Of a DNA stretch of 7,548 nt, positions 1 through 6,161 are shown in pieces (position 1 is the stretch's first letter; every line of letters starts with the position of its first letter). Source of the stretch: an uncultured Collinsella sp. (lineage in GTDB: Bacteria > Actinomycetota > Coriobacteriia > Coriobacteriales > Coriobacteriaceae); the NCBI GenBank assembly GCA_902494035.1, contig CABURV010000075.1:1-7548 (forward strand), given 5' to 3'. Position numbers and translations under genes: made by a program. The notes under the pieces were generated by a model. The model was not told the DNA's origin. It made no database searches and saw nothing but the letters and a program-made list of their open reading frames with translations.

Positions 1-56
1 AACTGGTGATCTCCGCCTTGAGAGGGCGGCGTCCTAAACCGCTAGACGAACGGGCC
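1..56 (-). tRNA. tRNA-Glu (anticodon CTC), 3' end cut by window edge
   Basis: Read on the minus strand, the sequence folds as a tRNA: acceptor strand GGCCCGT, then TC, a D-arm with stem GTCT/AGGAC around AGCGGTTT, and an anticodon stem CCGCC/GGCGG closing the 7-nt loop CTCTCAA. The loop gives anticodon CTC, which reads GAG (glutamate). The variable region AGATC and the start of the T-arm (ACCAG TT) are present. The rest of the T-arm, the 3' acceptor strand and any CCA lie beyond base 1. It follows tRNA-Gln by 17 nt and is probably co-transcribed with it. Further tRNAs could follow off the left edge. Confidence 0.93.
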
Positions 57-73
57 ATATGTAGCAAATGCAA

Positions 74-147
74 TGGCTGGGATGGAGGGAGTCGAACCCC
101 CATTGACGGAACCAGAATCCGCTGTCCTGCCATTAGACGACATCCCA
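74..147 (-). tRNA. tRNA-Gln (anticodon CTG), CCA encoded
   Basis: On the minus strand a complete cloverleaf is visible: acceptor TGGGATG/CATCCCA, D-arm GTCT...GGAC, anticodon stem GCGGA/TCCGT with loop TTCTGGT (anticodon CTG, reading CAG, glutamine), and T-arm GGGGG/CCCTC with loop TTCGACT. The acceptor opens with the weak U1-A72 pair, which is typical of bacterial tRNA-Gln. The discriminator is G and the 3' CCA is encoded in the DNA (bases 74-76). It is the first tRNA after the promoter at 192-220. Confidence 0.96.
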
Positions 148-191
148 ATGACTGCATCGCTGCGCTCGGCTGTGCCTTTGCGCAAGAAAGA

Positions 192-220
192 AATATACGG
201 GAAGTCCCGCCGTGACGCAA
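192..220 (-). promoter_or_regulatory. Probable sigma-70-type promoter for the tRNA-Gln/tRNA-Glu operon
   Basis: On the minus strand, TTGCGT (215-220) is followed after exactly 17 bp by TATATT (192-197), a 5/6 match to the -10 consensus. Transcription would start near 185, leaving a leader of about 38 nt before tRNA-Gln. A second -35-like TTGACT lies near 250 but has only poor -10 candidates downstream, so I prefer this pair. Position and spacing are seen; activity is inferred. Confidence 0.6.
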
Positions 221-326
221 GCCCTAATTTTGACTTTTTTGAAATTCAGTCAAATACGGCCAACACGTGAAGGACCTGTGAAGCACCAGCGACACGTACG
301 GCGCCAAAGCCCGTAAAACATCCCAC

Positions 327-343
327 ATCTACCGCTGGTAGAT
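327..343. repeat. Perfect short dyad upstream of the plus-strand ORF
   Basis: ATCTACC and GGTAGAT form a perfect 7-bp inverted repeat around the 3-nt centre GCT. It lies about 70 bp before the ATG at 413. No T-run follows on the plus strand and only a weak one on the minus strand, so an operator or small hairpin fits better than an intrinsic terminator. The gene-free stretch from 148 to 412 otherwise holds only the tRNA promoter. From 317 onward the frame of the downstream ORF is open and reads plausibly as protein, but it has no convincing start. Confidence 0.35.
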
Positions 344-412
344 TACAACAATGCGGCACTCACGGCTGATGGCACAATCGAACCGTCATCATTGCACGGA
401 TATCGAGGCGCC

Positions 413-823
413 ATGGACGAAGAGCTTGATTACCTATGGGAGACCCTGGGCCTCGAGATCACTGCTGACCTTTGGCCCGAACGGGACAAAATCCATCCCA
501 CACTGCGCCCCGCCATTACTGTGGTGCAGGCAAAATACCGCCGTGCATCCTTTTTGATCATGCGGATGTCATGGCACGCGGGACTCCCCGACCTTAAGCG
601 AATCCAGGCAAGCCTCGTCGAGTTGTCCGGCATGCCGACCGTCATATCCGAGGCGCACCTGGAGCAGCGTCAGCGCGAGCGACTGCAACAGCAGCGGATT
701 CCCTTTATCTGCCCTGGCGTTCAGGCATATCTGCCCTTTATGGACGAGGAGTACTGGAGCGGCAAGCCCAACAAGCACGTAAAGGTCTACGATCCGCACG
801 AATGGGCACAGCTGGCGGACTGA
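413..823 (+). CDS. Hypothetical protein, 136 aa; resembles a detached N-terminal domain of a larger regulator-like family
   Basis: This is the only plus-strand gene I support. I chose the ATG at 413 because GAGG lies 4 nt upstream, in the same GAGGCGCCATGG context used by rnr. A TTG at 392 is possible but has no ribosome site. The protein is soluble, with no signal peptide or membrane segment. Its N-terminus is acidic (MDEELDYLWETLGLE). A middle segment around FLIMRMSW could be a core beta strand. The most telling stretch runs from about residue 80 to 109: QRQRERLQQQRIPFICPG, then QAYLPFM. From memory, a run of arginine-rich helix followed by IPFI-x-PG-x-Q-x-YLPF marks the N-terminal domain of roughly 300-350-residue proteins annotated as MarR-like regulators. 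Here the chain stops about 27 residues later, with no winged-helix region. It may therefore be a truncated gene, or a free-standing domain. The gene runs convergent to the ArsC-like gene, with the hairpin array between them. The family assignment is inference. Confidence 0.55.
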   Translation: MDEELDYLWETLGLEITADLWPERDKIHPTLRPAITVVQAKYRRASFLIMRMSWHAGLPDLKRIQASLVELSGMPTVISEAHLEQRQRERLQQQRIPFICPGVQAYLPFMDEEYWSGKPNKHVKVYDPHEWAQLAD

Positions 824-842
824 CTGGGGCAGGCCCGCCGGC

Positions 843-1012
843 GGAAAGTGCGTCCCAGATTTCAAGCTCAAACTGGTCCCCACTTTCCCGTTGAGCCCTC
901 AACCGGAAACCGTGTCCCGCAATCGAAGCTCAGAATGGGACGTGCTTTCCGCAACCGGCCACTTTGGGAAAGTGCATCCCATTCTGGAAGCGAATTCCGG
1001 GATGCACTTTCC
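843..1012. repeat. Three tandem 46-nt hairpins at exact 62-bp spacing (REP/MITE-like array)
   Basis: Three imperfect palindromes of exactly 46 nt lie at 843-888, 905-950 and 967-1012, separated by linkers of exactly 16 nt. Each starts with GGAAA and ends with TTTCC. The third has perfect 14-bp arms (GGAAAGTGCATCCC and its reverse complement). The first pairs GGAAAGTG with CACTTTCC plus CCAG with CTGG around an internal loop. The second pairs GGAAA...GTCCC with GGGAC...TTTCC imperfectly. The centres share an AAGC core at the same offset. The array fills the gap between two convergent genes and ends 7 nt before the stop codon of the ArsC-like gene. It could fold in transcripts from either side and limit read-through. 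Its family is not identified; it fits extragenic palindromes better than CRISPR. Confidence 0.8.
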
Positions 1013-1019
1013 GCAGCCG

Positions 1020-1379
1020 CTACAGCAACGCCTCGGCCCAAGCCGCTTCCCTAAAGCCGGGAATCGCAAAGTCGTCGCCCACCAGCAGCGGACGCTTGAC
1101 CAGCATGCCGTCGGTCGCCAGCAGCTCGTAGCACTCCCGATCCGTCATGCCCGCATCCAGACGCGCCTTCAGGCCCAGCTCTCGATATTTCATGCCCGAC
1201 GAATTAAAGAAGCGCCGCACCGGCAGCCCCGAACGAGCAATCCAGGTCGCAAGCTCATCAGCCGTGGGATTGTCCAAAACGATATCGCGATCGATATACT
1301 CTACCCCATGTTCGTCCAGCCATGCCTTGGCCTTCTTACAGGTCGAGCACTTGGGATATTCAACAAACAATACCGCCAT
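1020..1379 (-). CDS. ArsC/Spx-family thioredoxin-fold protein (arsenate-reductase-like), 119 aa
   Basis: The start is the ATG at 1379, where the protein opens MAVLFVEYPKCSTC. AAAGGA lies 6 nt upstream; the frame continues further upstream, but that part looks non-coding. The length (119 aa) is normal for the ArsC/Spx/YffB superfamily. Visible hallmarks are the N-terminal beta strand followed by C11-S-T-C14 and KKAKAWL, the central motif RRFFNSSGMKYRELGL (about 55-70), and the conserved K95-R96-P97 followed by LLVGDDFAIPGF. The CXXC pair and the arginine before proline are the redox and anion-binding positions of the family. True arsenate reductase activity is not established: no arsR, arsB or acr3 is nearby, and many members are redox proteins or RNA-polymerase-binding regulators. 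It lies 121 bp after the VanZ gene on the same strand. A -10-like TACAAT at 1452-1457 (minus strand) could give it a separate promoter, but the -35 is poor. Confidence 0.88.
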   Translation of the reverse strand: MAVLFVEYPKCSTCKKAKAWLDEHGVEYIDRDIVLDNPTADELATWIARSGLPVRRFFNSSGMKYRELGLKARLDAGMTDRECYELLATDGMLVKRPLLVGDDFAIPGFREAAWAEALL

Positions 1380-1500
1380 GGGATTTCCTTTCTTAGAGAA
1401 ACAGGTGTCTGGAAAACTGCACATCGACGACCGCTCGCGATTGCAGCCGTTATTGTAGTCAATGTCGAAGCATAGGCAGTCGCGACGTCTCGTCTTAAGG

Positions 1501-2082
1501 CTAGCGCCTCGCATGGGCGCCGATCGGCCGAGTCGCATGGCGCACCAACGCCGCCGTCAGCAATACCAATAGCATGGCGGTGATATAGCCCGCAGCATCG
1601 AATCCTAAATCGATAACGTCGAAATGCCTGCCGGGAACAAAGATCTTATGCACCTGATCGCCAACGGAGCAGGCGGCGCAAAAGAGCAATACGGGCACGC
1701 AACGGGAGCATACGCTCCACGGACGCCTGGAAAAGCAAACCACGACCACCGAGGCGAACAATCCGACGAAGAAAAACTCTACGGTATGGGCAACGCGACG
1801 GACGTTTGCGCCCACCCACATGCGAATGGAAGCAAGTCGGCCAGACCGGACATTCGAGGCAGCCGAATCGGCGCCCCCGGTCATTCCGTTCTCCGTCTGA
1901 GCTTCACCCGTGGCATCGGCAGCCTGAACGCCCGTAGCCTGACCCTCCACCACACGCGCGGTGGACTCGCTCAGCAACGACGTCTCTACCGCATTTTGCT
2001 CCGTCAGCACCCAGATGCCCGTCAGCGTTACAGCGAACAGAACGATCGCGGTCCATCCGATTATTTGTTTTACGCGTGCCAA
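1501..2082 (-). CDS. VanZ-family membrane protein, 193 aa, with low-complexity insert
   Basis: The start is set by a textbook AAGGAGG (2090-2096) 7 nt before a TTG at 2082; starting further upstream would bury that site in the coding region. An N-terminal hydrophobic helix spans about residues 8-26. Residues 28-85 form an Ala/Gly/Glu/Thr/Ser-rich, probably disordered stretch. The VanZ core follows: RRVAHTVEFF (95-104), a hydrophobic helix (105-117), another (128-140), then GDQVHKIFVPGR (141-152), with D155, D158 and D162 before GY, and a last helix (about 166-180). The AH-x-x-EF and D-x-x-H-x-x-FVPGR-x-x-D-x-x-D motifs are the family signature. VanZ relatives are tied to teicoplanin and lipoglycopeptide tolerance, but most chromosomal ones have no known role, and no other van gene is present here. 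The basic C-terminus (HATRPIGAHARR) is probably cytoplasmic. The gene lies 104 bp after the recombinase gene. Confidence 0.87.
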   Translation of the reverse strand: MARVKQIIGWTAIVLFAVTLTGIWVLTEQNAVETSLLSESTARVVEGQATGVQAADATGEAQTENGMTGGADSAASNVRSGRLASIRMWVGANVRRVAHTVEFFFVGLFASVVVVCFSRRPWSVCSRCVPVLLFCAACSVGDQVHKIFVPGRHFDVIDLGFDAAGYITAMLLVLLTAALVRHATRPIGAHARR

Positions 2083-2089
2083 GGGCCAA

Positions 2090-2096
2090 CCTCCTT
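2090..2096 (-). promoter_or_regulatory. Strong ribosome-binding site deciding the TTG start of the VanZ gene
   Basis: On the minus strand AAGGAGG is followed by 7 nt (TTGGCCC) and then TTG. This near-perfect Shine-Dalgarno sequence places the start 14 codons after the first possible in-frame start (TTG at 2124). Confidence 0.8.
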
Positions 2097-2186
2097 TTTT
2101 GAATATCAGCGAGTGTAGCCCCAAATGACATCGTCAACGTATCAAAATTTGAATCGCAACAGGAAGCGACAAAGCGACGCAAACCC

Positions 2187-2792
2187 CTACCCCGCCTCGC
2201 GCATCCAGCGATCGAACGTCCCCACGCACACACCCAAGCACTTTGCTGCCTGGCTGCGGGTAATATCGCCCGCCTCATAGCTATCGCGCACCAGCTCAAA
2301 CTGAGGAGGGCACGGCTTGCGAGGTCGACCGAAACGGACCCCTCGAGCCCGCGCCGCTGCAATTCCCTCCGCCTGGCGCCGATGGATATTCTCGCGCTCC
2401 ACCTGCGCCACGTAGCTCAGCAGTTGCAGCACAATATCGGCAATCAGGGTGTTGGTCACATCCGGCGCGCCGCTGGCCCTGACGCGCGTGTCAAGCAATG
2501 GCATGTCCAACACCACAATGGCAACCCCGAGCTCCTTGGTAATGCGTCGCCATTCCTCAAGAATCTCGGAGTAATTACGGCCAAGTCGGTCGATAGAAAG
2601 CACCACCAGCACGTCCCCGTCTCCCAGGACGTGCAGCAGCTCGCGATAACGCGGTCGATCGAAGTTCTTGCCGCTCGCATGGTCGGCATAAATATTCGCC
2701 GAGCCCACGCCATAGGCACCCAGCGCATCCAGCTGCCGATTAAGGTTCTGATCGCGCGAACTCACCCGCGCATAACCGTACACCGTCGCCAT
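2187..2792 (-). CDS. Small serine recombinase (resolvase/invertase family), 201 aa
   Basis: The ATG at 2792 gives the classic N-terminus MATVYGYARVSS; a TTG at 2822 is in frame but has no ribosome site. The catalytic domain shows R9 and nucleophile S11 in YARVSS, QNLNRQLDAL, then SIDRLGRNYSEI (66-77) with the active-site arginines R69 and R72. The long E helix runs through VERENIHRRQAEGIAAAR (131-148). The linker GVRFGRPRK leads to a compact C-terminal helix-turn-helix (about 175-198: DITRSQAAKCLGV...TFDRWM). Length and order match Tn3/gamma-delta-like resolvases and Hin-like invertases. Such enzymes cut DNA through a 5'-phosphoserine link and resolve cointegrates, dissolve dimers or flip segments. 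No transposase, terminal inverted repeat or invertible segment is visible nearby. A cluster of AGGT/ACCT half-sites sits directly upstream. It is the first gene after rnr on this strand, 177 bp downstream of the rnr stop. Confidence 0.93.
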   Translation of the reverse strand: MATVYGYARVSSRDQNLNRQLDALGAYGVGSANIYADHASGKNFDRPRYRELLHVLGDGDVLVVLSIDRLGRNYSEILEEWRRITKELGVAIVVLDMPLLDTRVRASGAPDVTNTLIADIVLQLLSYVAQVERENIHRRQAEGIAAARARGVRFGRPRKPCPPQFELVRDSYEAGDITRSQAAKCLGVCVGTFDRWMREAG

Positions 2793-2810
2793 CTCATCCC
2801 CGCTTTCTTG

Positions 2811-2871
2811 TAAACCTGCCAAAAAGGGACAGGTTTATTTTGGTAGGTTTTACCTCTCAAATAGCAGGTAA
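2811..2871. promoter_or_regulatory. Cluster of AGGT/ACCT half-sites upstream of the recombinase: candidate res site or operator
   Basis: Five copies of a 4-bp core occur in about 60 bp: ACCT at 2814 and 2852, and AGGT at 2831, 2845 and 2866. Larger dyads are visible. AAACCTGCCAAAA (2812-2824) matches the reverse complement of TTTTGGTAGGTTT (2838-2850) at 12 of 13 bases. TAAACCTG/CAGGTTTA (2811-2818, 2830-2837) is perfect. AGGT-TTT-ACCT spans 2845-2855, and TTACCT/AGGTAA (2850-2855, 2866-2871) is perfect. A -35-like TTGAGA (minus strand, 2855-2860) lies inside, but its -10 is weak. Inverted half-sites next to a resolvase gene are typical of its binding and crossover site, which often also represses the gene. 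The role is inferred. Confidence 0.5.
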
Positions 2872-2916
2872 GCGGGCGGCCGAGCAGACGGCAAGGTAGC
2901 CACGATTCAAATGCGA

Positions 2917-2940
2917 AGGGCGGTCCCGAAAGGCCGCCCT
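2917..2940 (-). terminator. GC-rich hairpin downstream of rnr, possible weak terminator
   Basis: On the minus strand AGGGCGG pairs with CCGCCCT, extended by CC/GG across one bulged base, with a short loop. It starts about 30 nt after the rnr stop codon. The following bases (TTCGCATTTG) contain no proper U-run, so termination may be weak or the hairpin may serve as an mRNA 3' stabiliser. Confidence 0.4.
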
Positions 2941-2969
2941 CCGCTCCCCCACCATGAGTCGGGATTTGG

Positions 2970-5105
2970 CTAATGGATAAGCTTAAAGTCCAAGTGCCCA
3001 CGCGTGGTATTGACGCGCGAGACCTCGATGATCACGCGCTGACCCAGTTCATAGCGAGTCCCCGTGTCGGCGCCCGTCAGTGTAAGCGCGTCCTCGTCAA
3101 ACTCGAACCACTCGTTGCCCAGGCTCTTAATCGAAACCAGGCCTTCGACCTGCGTCAGGTCCAAGCGCACAAAGAGGCCCATGCTGCTAACCCACGAGAC
3201 GGTTCCGGCATAGCGCTCGCCCAGACGGTCCTCATAGTACTGGGCAATCTTGATCTTTTGCGTCGCATGGCTGGCAGCATCTGCCGCGCGCTCGGCATCG
3301 CTGCATGCGCGGCAGATCTGCGGCAGAATGCGCGGCAGCGACTCGCGCCCCTTGCCGATCAGCCGCGGCGTACGGACCAAGGCGTCCTTGCCGCCGAGCC
3401 GCTCATAGGCCAACTGCAGTTTGAGCACGCGGTGCACCACCAGATCGGGGTAGCGACGGATGGGACTCGTGAAGTGACAGTAGCACGGCGCGGCGAGCGC
3501 AAAGTGGCCCTCGTTGCGCGGCTTGTACAGCGCGCGCTGCATGCTGCGCAGAAGCAGCGTGTTAACGAGCGGTGCGTTGGCCGTACCGGCGGCAGCATCA
3601 ACTGCAGCCTGCAGCTCATCGGGGCTCCCCAGGGCAATACCGGCAGCACGGCGATCGTCGATGATGCCTAGCTGCGCCAGCGCAACGGCGGCACCGTGCA
3701 GGCTATCGGGGCTCGGATCCTCATGCACGCGATAGCAGGCCTCGATATCACGGTCTGCCAGCCACTCTGCAACGCACTCGTTGGCGAGCAGCATGGCTTC
3801 CTCGATAAGCGACGTGGCACACGAACGCTCACGCGCCACAATCTGCACGGGCACTCCGTCCTCATCCAATAGAGCGCGAATCTCGGCCGTGTCAAAATCG
3901 ACTGAGCCGCGGGCGCGACGAATACGACGGCGAAGTTCGGCGAGTTCGTTAGCGGCGACAAGGAAATCGCCGAGGTCGATGTTGTAACCGCGGACGGTCT
4001 CCTCGCACGCAAGACCGCGCTCAAGCGCTTCCTCGCGCGAGGTCTCAGCAGCCGCAACATCCTCGGCCGCACCCTCCAGCACCGAATACTCAACCGCGCC
4101 GGCACGCACCAGCAGAGCCTCGGCGCCGTCATAGTCCATACGCACACGCGAGCGAATCACGCTGGGGTACGGATCGTAATGCCGCACGAGGCCCTGCGCA
4201 TCGAGCTCGATATCGACGGTAAACGCAAGACGGTCCTCGTCAGGGCGAAGCGAGCACAGGTCACAGGACAGGCGTTCGGGCAGCATGGGAAGCACGCGAT
4301 CGGCCAGATACACCGATGTCGTGCGATGGCGAGCCTCAAGATCGATATGCCCGTCCCAAGCCACATAGTGTGAAACGTCGGCGATATGCACACCCAGCTT
4401 GTAGCCACCATCGGGCGTGCGCTCCAGCGAAATGGCATCGTCAAAGTCGCGCGCGTCGACCGGGTCGATCGTGATGACAAAGCGGTCGCGCAGATCGCGG
4501 CGGAGCGGGTCCTTAAGCGCCGCGGACACATCGAGCGAAAGCCCCTCGGCCTCGTCTAGCGCGGCCTCGGGATAGCTATCGGTATAGCCGTAACGCGCCA
4601 TCACATATTGAACGCCCAAATCGGGCGCGTCATCTCCGCCAATGCGGCGTTCGATCGTCACAGTGCCCGATTCCAGGCGCGTCGGGTAGGTCAAAATGCG
4701 CGCGACAACAGCATCACCCGGGTGGACACCCAGACGATCCGCCGAGGCATCCTCGGGCAAAATGAAGAAGTCGGCCTTCAGGCGCGAATCGAGCGGCTCA
4801 ATCACACCGAGCGGACCGGCGGTCTGGTACGTGCCCACCACGCTTATGGCTGCGCGCTCAACCACGCCCTCGATCACGGCGCGACGCTCGCCATGCGGGC
4901 TGTTCTTAATGCTCACGGCAACGGTATCGCCGTCCATGATCTCACGCTTGCCGCGACCCATGACCTTGTAGTCACCATTCTCGGTTATGACATAGGCACT
5001 GTGCTCATGGAGCTGCACGCGCCCGGTCAGGCTCGGACGGCGTTCGCTGCGCACCGGCCCGCGCTTATTGCGAGCTCCACGCTTATGCTTGTTATTGCGC
5101 CCCAT
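2970..5105 (-). CDS. rnr: Ribonuclease R (RNase II/R family 3'-5' exoribonuclease), 711 aa
   Basis: This processive hydrolytic exoribonuclease degrades structured RNA from the 3' end and takes part in mRNA, rRNA and tmRNA-linked quality control in the cytoplasm. The ATG at 5105 has AGGAGG (5110-5115) 4 nt upstream. The N-terminus is very basic (NNKHKRGARNKRG). OB/cold-shock regions follow at about residues 25-155. The RNB catalytic domain spans about 195-560: TIDPVDARDFDDAISL carries the metal ligands D214, D220, D222 and D223. Other conserved stretches are GVHIADVSHYV (238-248), YLADRVLPMLP (266-276), the HEDP motif (461-464) and HFTSPIRRYPDLVVHR (544-559). An S1 domain covers about 630-710 (YAGTVSWVSSMGLFVRL...EGLVSI) and ends the protein at DFKLIH, without the long basic tail of the E. 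coli enzyme. The length is in the usual range. The ftsX terminator lies upstream, so rnr should have its own promoter in 5116-5180, but I could not identify it. smpB, its frequent neighbour, is not downstream here. Confidence 0.97.
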   Translation of the reverse strand: MGRNNKHKRGARNKRGPVRSERRPSLTGRVQLHEHSAYVITENGDYKVMGRGKREIMDGDTVAVSIKNSPHGERRAVIEGVVERAAISVVGTYQTAGPLGVIEPLDSRLKADFFILPEDASADRLGVHPGDAVVARILTYPTRLESGTVTIERRIGGDDAPDLGVQYVMARYGYTDSYPEAALDEAEGLSLDVSAALKDPLRRDLRDRFVITIDPVDARDFDDAISLERTPDGGYKLGVHIADVSHYVAWDGHIDLEARHRTTSVYLADRVLPMLPERLSCDLCSLRPDEDRLAFTVDIELDAQGLVRHYDPYPSVIRSRVRMDYDGAEALLVRAGAVEYSVLEGAAEDVAAAETSREEALERGLACEETVRGYNIDLGDFLVAANELAELRRRIRRARGSVDFDTAEIRALLDEDGVPVQIVARERSCATSLIEEAMLLANECVAEWLADRDIEACYRVHEDPSPDSLHGAAVALAQLGIIDDRRAAGIALGSPDELQAAVDAAAGTANAPLVNTLLLRSMQRALYKPRNEGHFALAAPCYCHFTSPIRRYPDLVVHRVLKLQLAYERLGGKDALVRTPRLIGKGRESLPRILPQICRACSDAERAADAASHATQKIKIAQYYEDRLGERYAGTVSWVSSMGLFVRLDLTQVEGLVSIKSLGNEWFEFDEDALTLTGADTGTRYELGQRVIIEVSRVNTTRGHLDFKLIH

Positions 5106-5182
5106 GGCGCCTCCTAACTATCGATTGCGAACTCCAAAGAGTCTACCCAAATGATTCGCTTTCCTGCCGTCCCCTAGGGATC

Positions 5183-5216
5183 AAAAAACGGGCCGCCCCA
5201 TAAGAGACGACCCGTT
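5183..5216 (-). terminator. Intrinsic terminator after ftsX
   Basis: On the minus strand AACGGGTCG pairs with CGGCCCGTT (9 bp including one T-G wobble) around a 12-nt loop, and the arm runs into a six-T stretch (TTTTTT) and GATC. It starts 24 nt after the ftsX stop. The wobble pairs only in minus-strand RNA (it is a C-A mismatch in the other strand), which supports this direction. Confidence 0.87.
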
Positions 5217-5240
5217 GGAAGGGATGAATTCCAGGCATGC

Positions 5241-6161
5241 CTACACGCGCAGGTAGCGGCGCATGGCGATGGCAGAACCAAAGAGACCGATAATCACGCC
5301 GACCAGAATCAGCGCAGCATAGGTCACCAAGTAGTACTGCATCGGCAGGGCAAACGACATCCAGCCGATGCTCTCCTGCAGACGCGGAATCATCAGATTG
5401 CGCAGCAGCTCCAGAACGCCGATGGAAAGCAGCGAACCCAAAATGGCCTGCAGTACGCCCTCGGTGATAAACGGGCCGCGAATAAAGCCGTTGCTGGCGC
5501 CGACCAGACGCATAATCGCAATCTCACGACGACGCGCCGTAATGGATAGGCGAATCGTGTTGTTGATGAAGATGAAAGCGATAAAGGTCAGAAGGCCAAC
5601 GAGCACCACGGCGGCGATGCGGATGTAGTTGGTCACCTGGAACAGGCGGCTCACTTCCTCCTGGCCGTACAGCACGCTCGCGTTGACGTCGCCGTCATCC
5701 GCGATCTTCTGGAAATCGGCATCCTTCTTGAGCTTCTCTGCCGTGCTCTCGACCTTGGACGGATCGTCCATCTCAATTGCAAACGAAGCCGGCAGCGGGT
5801 TCTGGCCATCGAGCGCGCTCATGGTGGCGTCGGCGTTGCCCGACATCTTGCTCGTATACTCGGCCAGCGCGTCGTCCTTGTCCTTATAGGTCACGGACTT
5901 GACGTTATTCCACGTCTTAAGCTCGGCCTCAAAAGCCTGAACATCGGCCTGATCGGCGTCATCACTAATGAACGCGTTGATGACAACCTGATCCTCGACG
6001 GTGCCGATCACGGAGTTCAGCATCGCGGAGCCCATGATGAACAGGCCGATGATAAACAGCGAAAGGAAGATCGTGATGACGGCGCCGAGCGAGGTAGTCC
6101 AGTTACGGAAGAAGTGACTGATTGCCTCTTTGAAGGAGTAGCCCACGTTAGTTGGTGCCAT
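5241..6161 (-). CDS. ftsX: Cell division protein FtsX, 306 aa
   Basis: FtsX is the membrane partner of FtsE. The complex resembles an ABC transporter but is thought to transmit ATP hydrolysis to cell-wall hydrolases at the septum rather than move a substrate. The order is typical: a cytoplasmic start (MAPTNVGYSFKEAISHFFRNW), TM1 at about 24-48, an extracellular domain at about 50-178 containing the conserved NPLPASF (121-127), TM2 at about 181-200, a cytoplasmic loop with RREIAIMRLVGAS (211-223) that contacts the ATPase, TM3 at about 232-253, TM4 at about 279-298, and a short basic tail RRYLRV. Length is normal. The ATG at 6161 lies inside the ftsE reading frame (14-nt overlap), consistent with translational coupling. 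GGAGG (6173-6177) lies 11 nt upstream, a rather long spacing. The external domain is unusually rich in Asp and Lys (DDADQADVQ, KDKDDALAE). No hydrolase gene follows in the operon. Confidence 0.97.
   Translation of the reverse strand: MAPTNVGYSFKEAISHFFRNWTTSLGAVITIFLSLFIIGLFIMGSAMLNSVIGTVEDQVVINAFISDDADQADVQAFEAELKTWNNVKSVTYKDKDDALAEYTSKMSGNADATMSALDGQNPLPASFAIEMDDPSKVESTAEKLKKDADFQKIADDGDVNASVLYGQEEVSRLFQVTNYIRIAAVVLVGLLTFIAFIFINNTIRLSITARRREIAIMRLVGASNGFIRGPFITEGVLQAILGSLLSIGVLELLRNLMIPRLQESIGWMSFALPMQYYLVTYAALILVGVIIGLFGSAIAMRRYLRV

Noticed and set aside
843..1012. CRISPR array
   Set aside because: Regular spacing drew attention, but there are only three units, the repeats themselves are diverged palindromes, the linkers are 16 nt, and no cas gene is present.
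1020..1379. Arsenic resistance operon
   Set aside because: Only the ArsC-like gene is present; there is no arsR, arsB/acr3 or arsA nearby, and the family includes many proteins not involved with arsenate.
891..1475. Plus-strand open frame (194 aa) across the hairpin array and the ArsC-like gene
   Set aside because: It is antisense to a well-supported gene and runs through the palindromic repeats.
1624..2118. Plus-strand open frame (164 aa) opposite the VanZ gene
   Set aside because: The minus frame has the VanZ signature and an excellent ribosome site; the plus frame shows neither.
1904..2362. Minus-strand frame (152 aa) spanning the recombinase/VanZ junction
   Set aside because: It overlaps both supported genes in another frame; its arginine- and serine-rich translation is typical of a shifted frame.
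2187..2850. Complete insertion sequence or transposon around the serine recombinase
   Set aside because: No terminal inverted repeats, target duplications or transposase were found; the enzyme is of the small resolvase/invertase type rather than an IS607-like or large serine transposase.
2973..3671. Plus-strand open frame (232 aa) opposite the 3' part of rnr
   Set aside because: The minus strand has RNase R motifs throughout; the plus frame is of odd composition and has no ribosome site.
5116..5150. Promoter TAGACT-N17-GATAGT for rnr
   Set aside because: It would place the transcription start inside the rnr ribosome site, leaving no usable leader.
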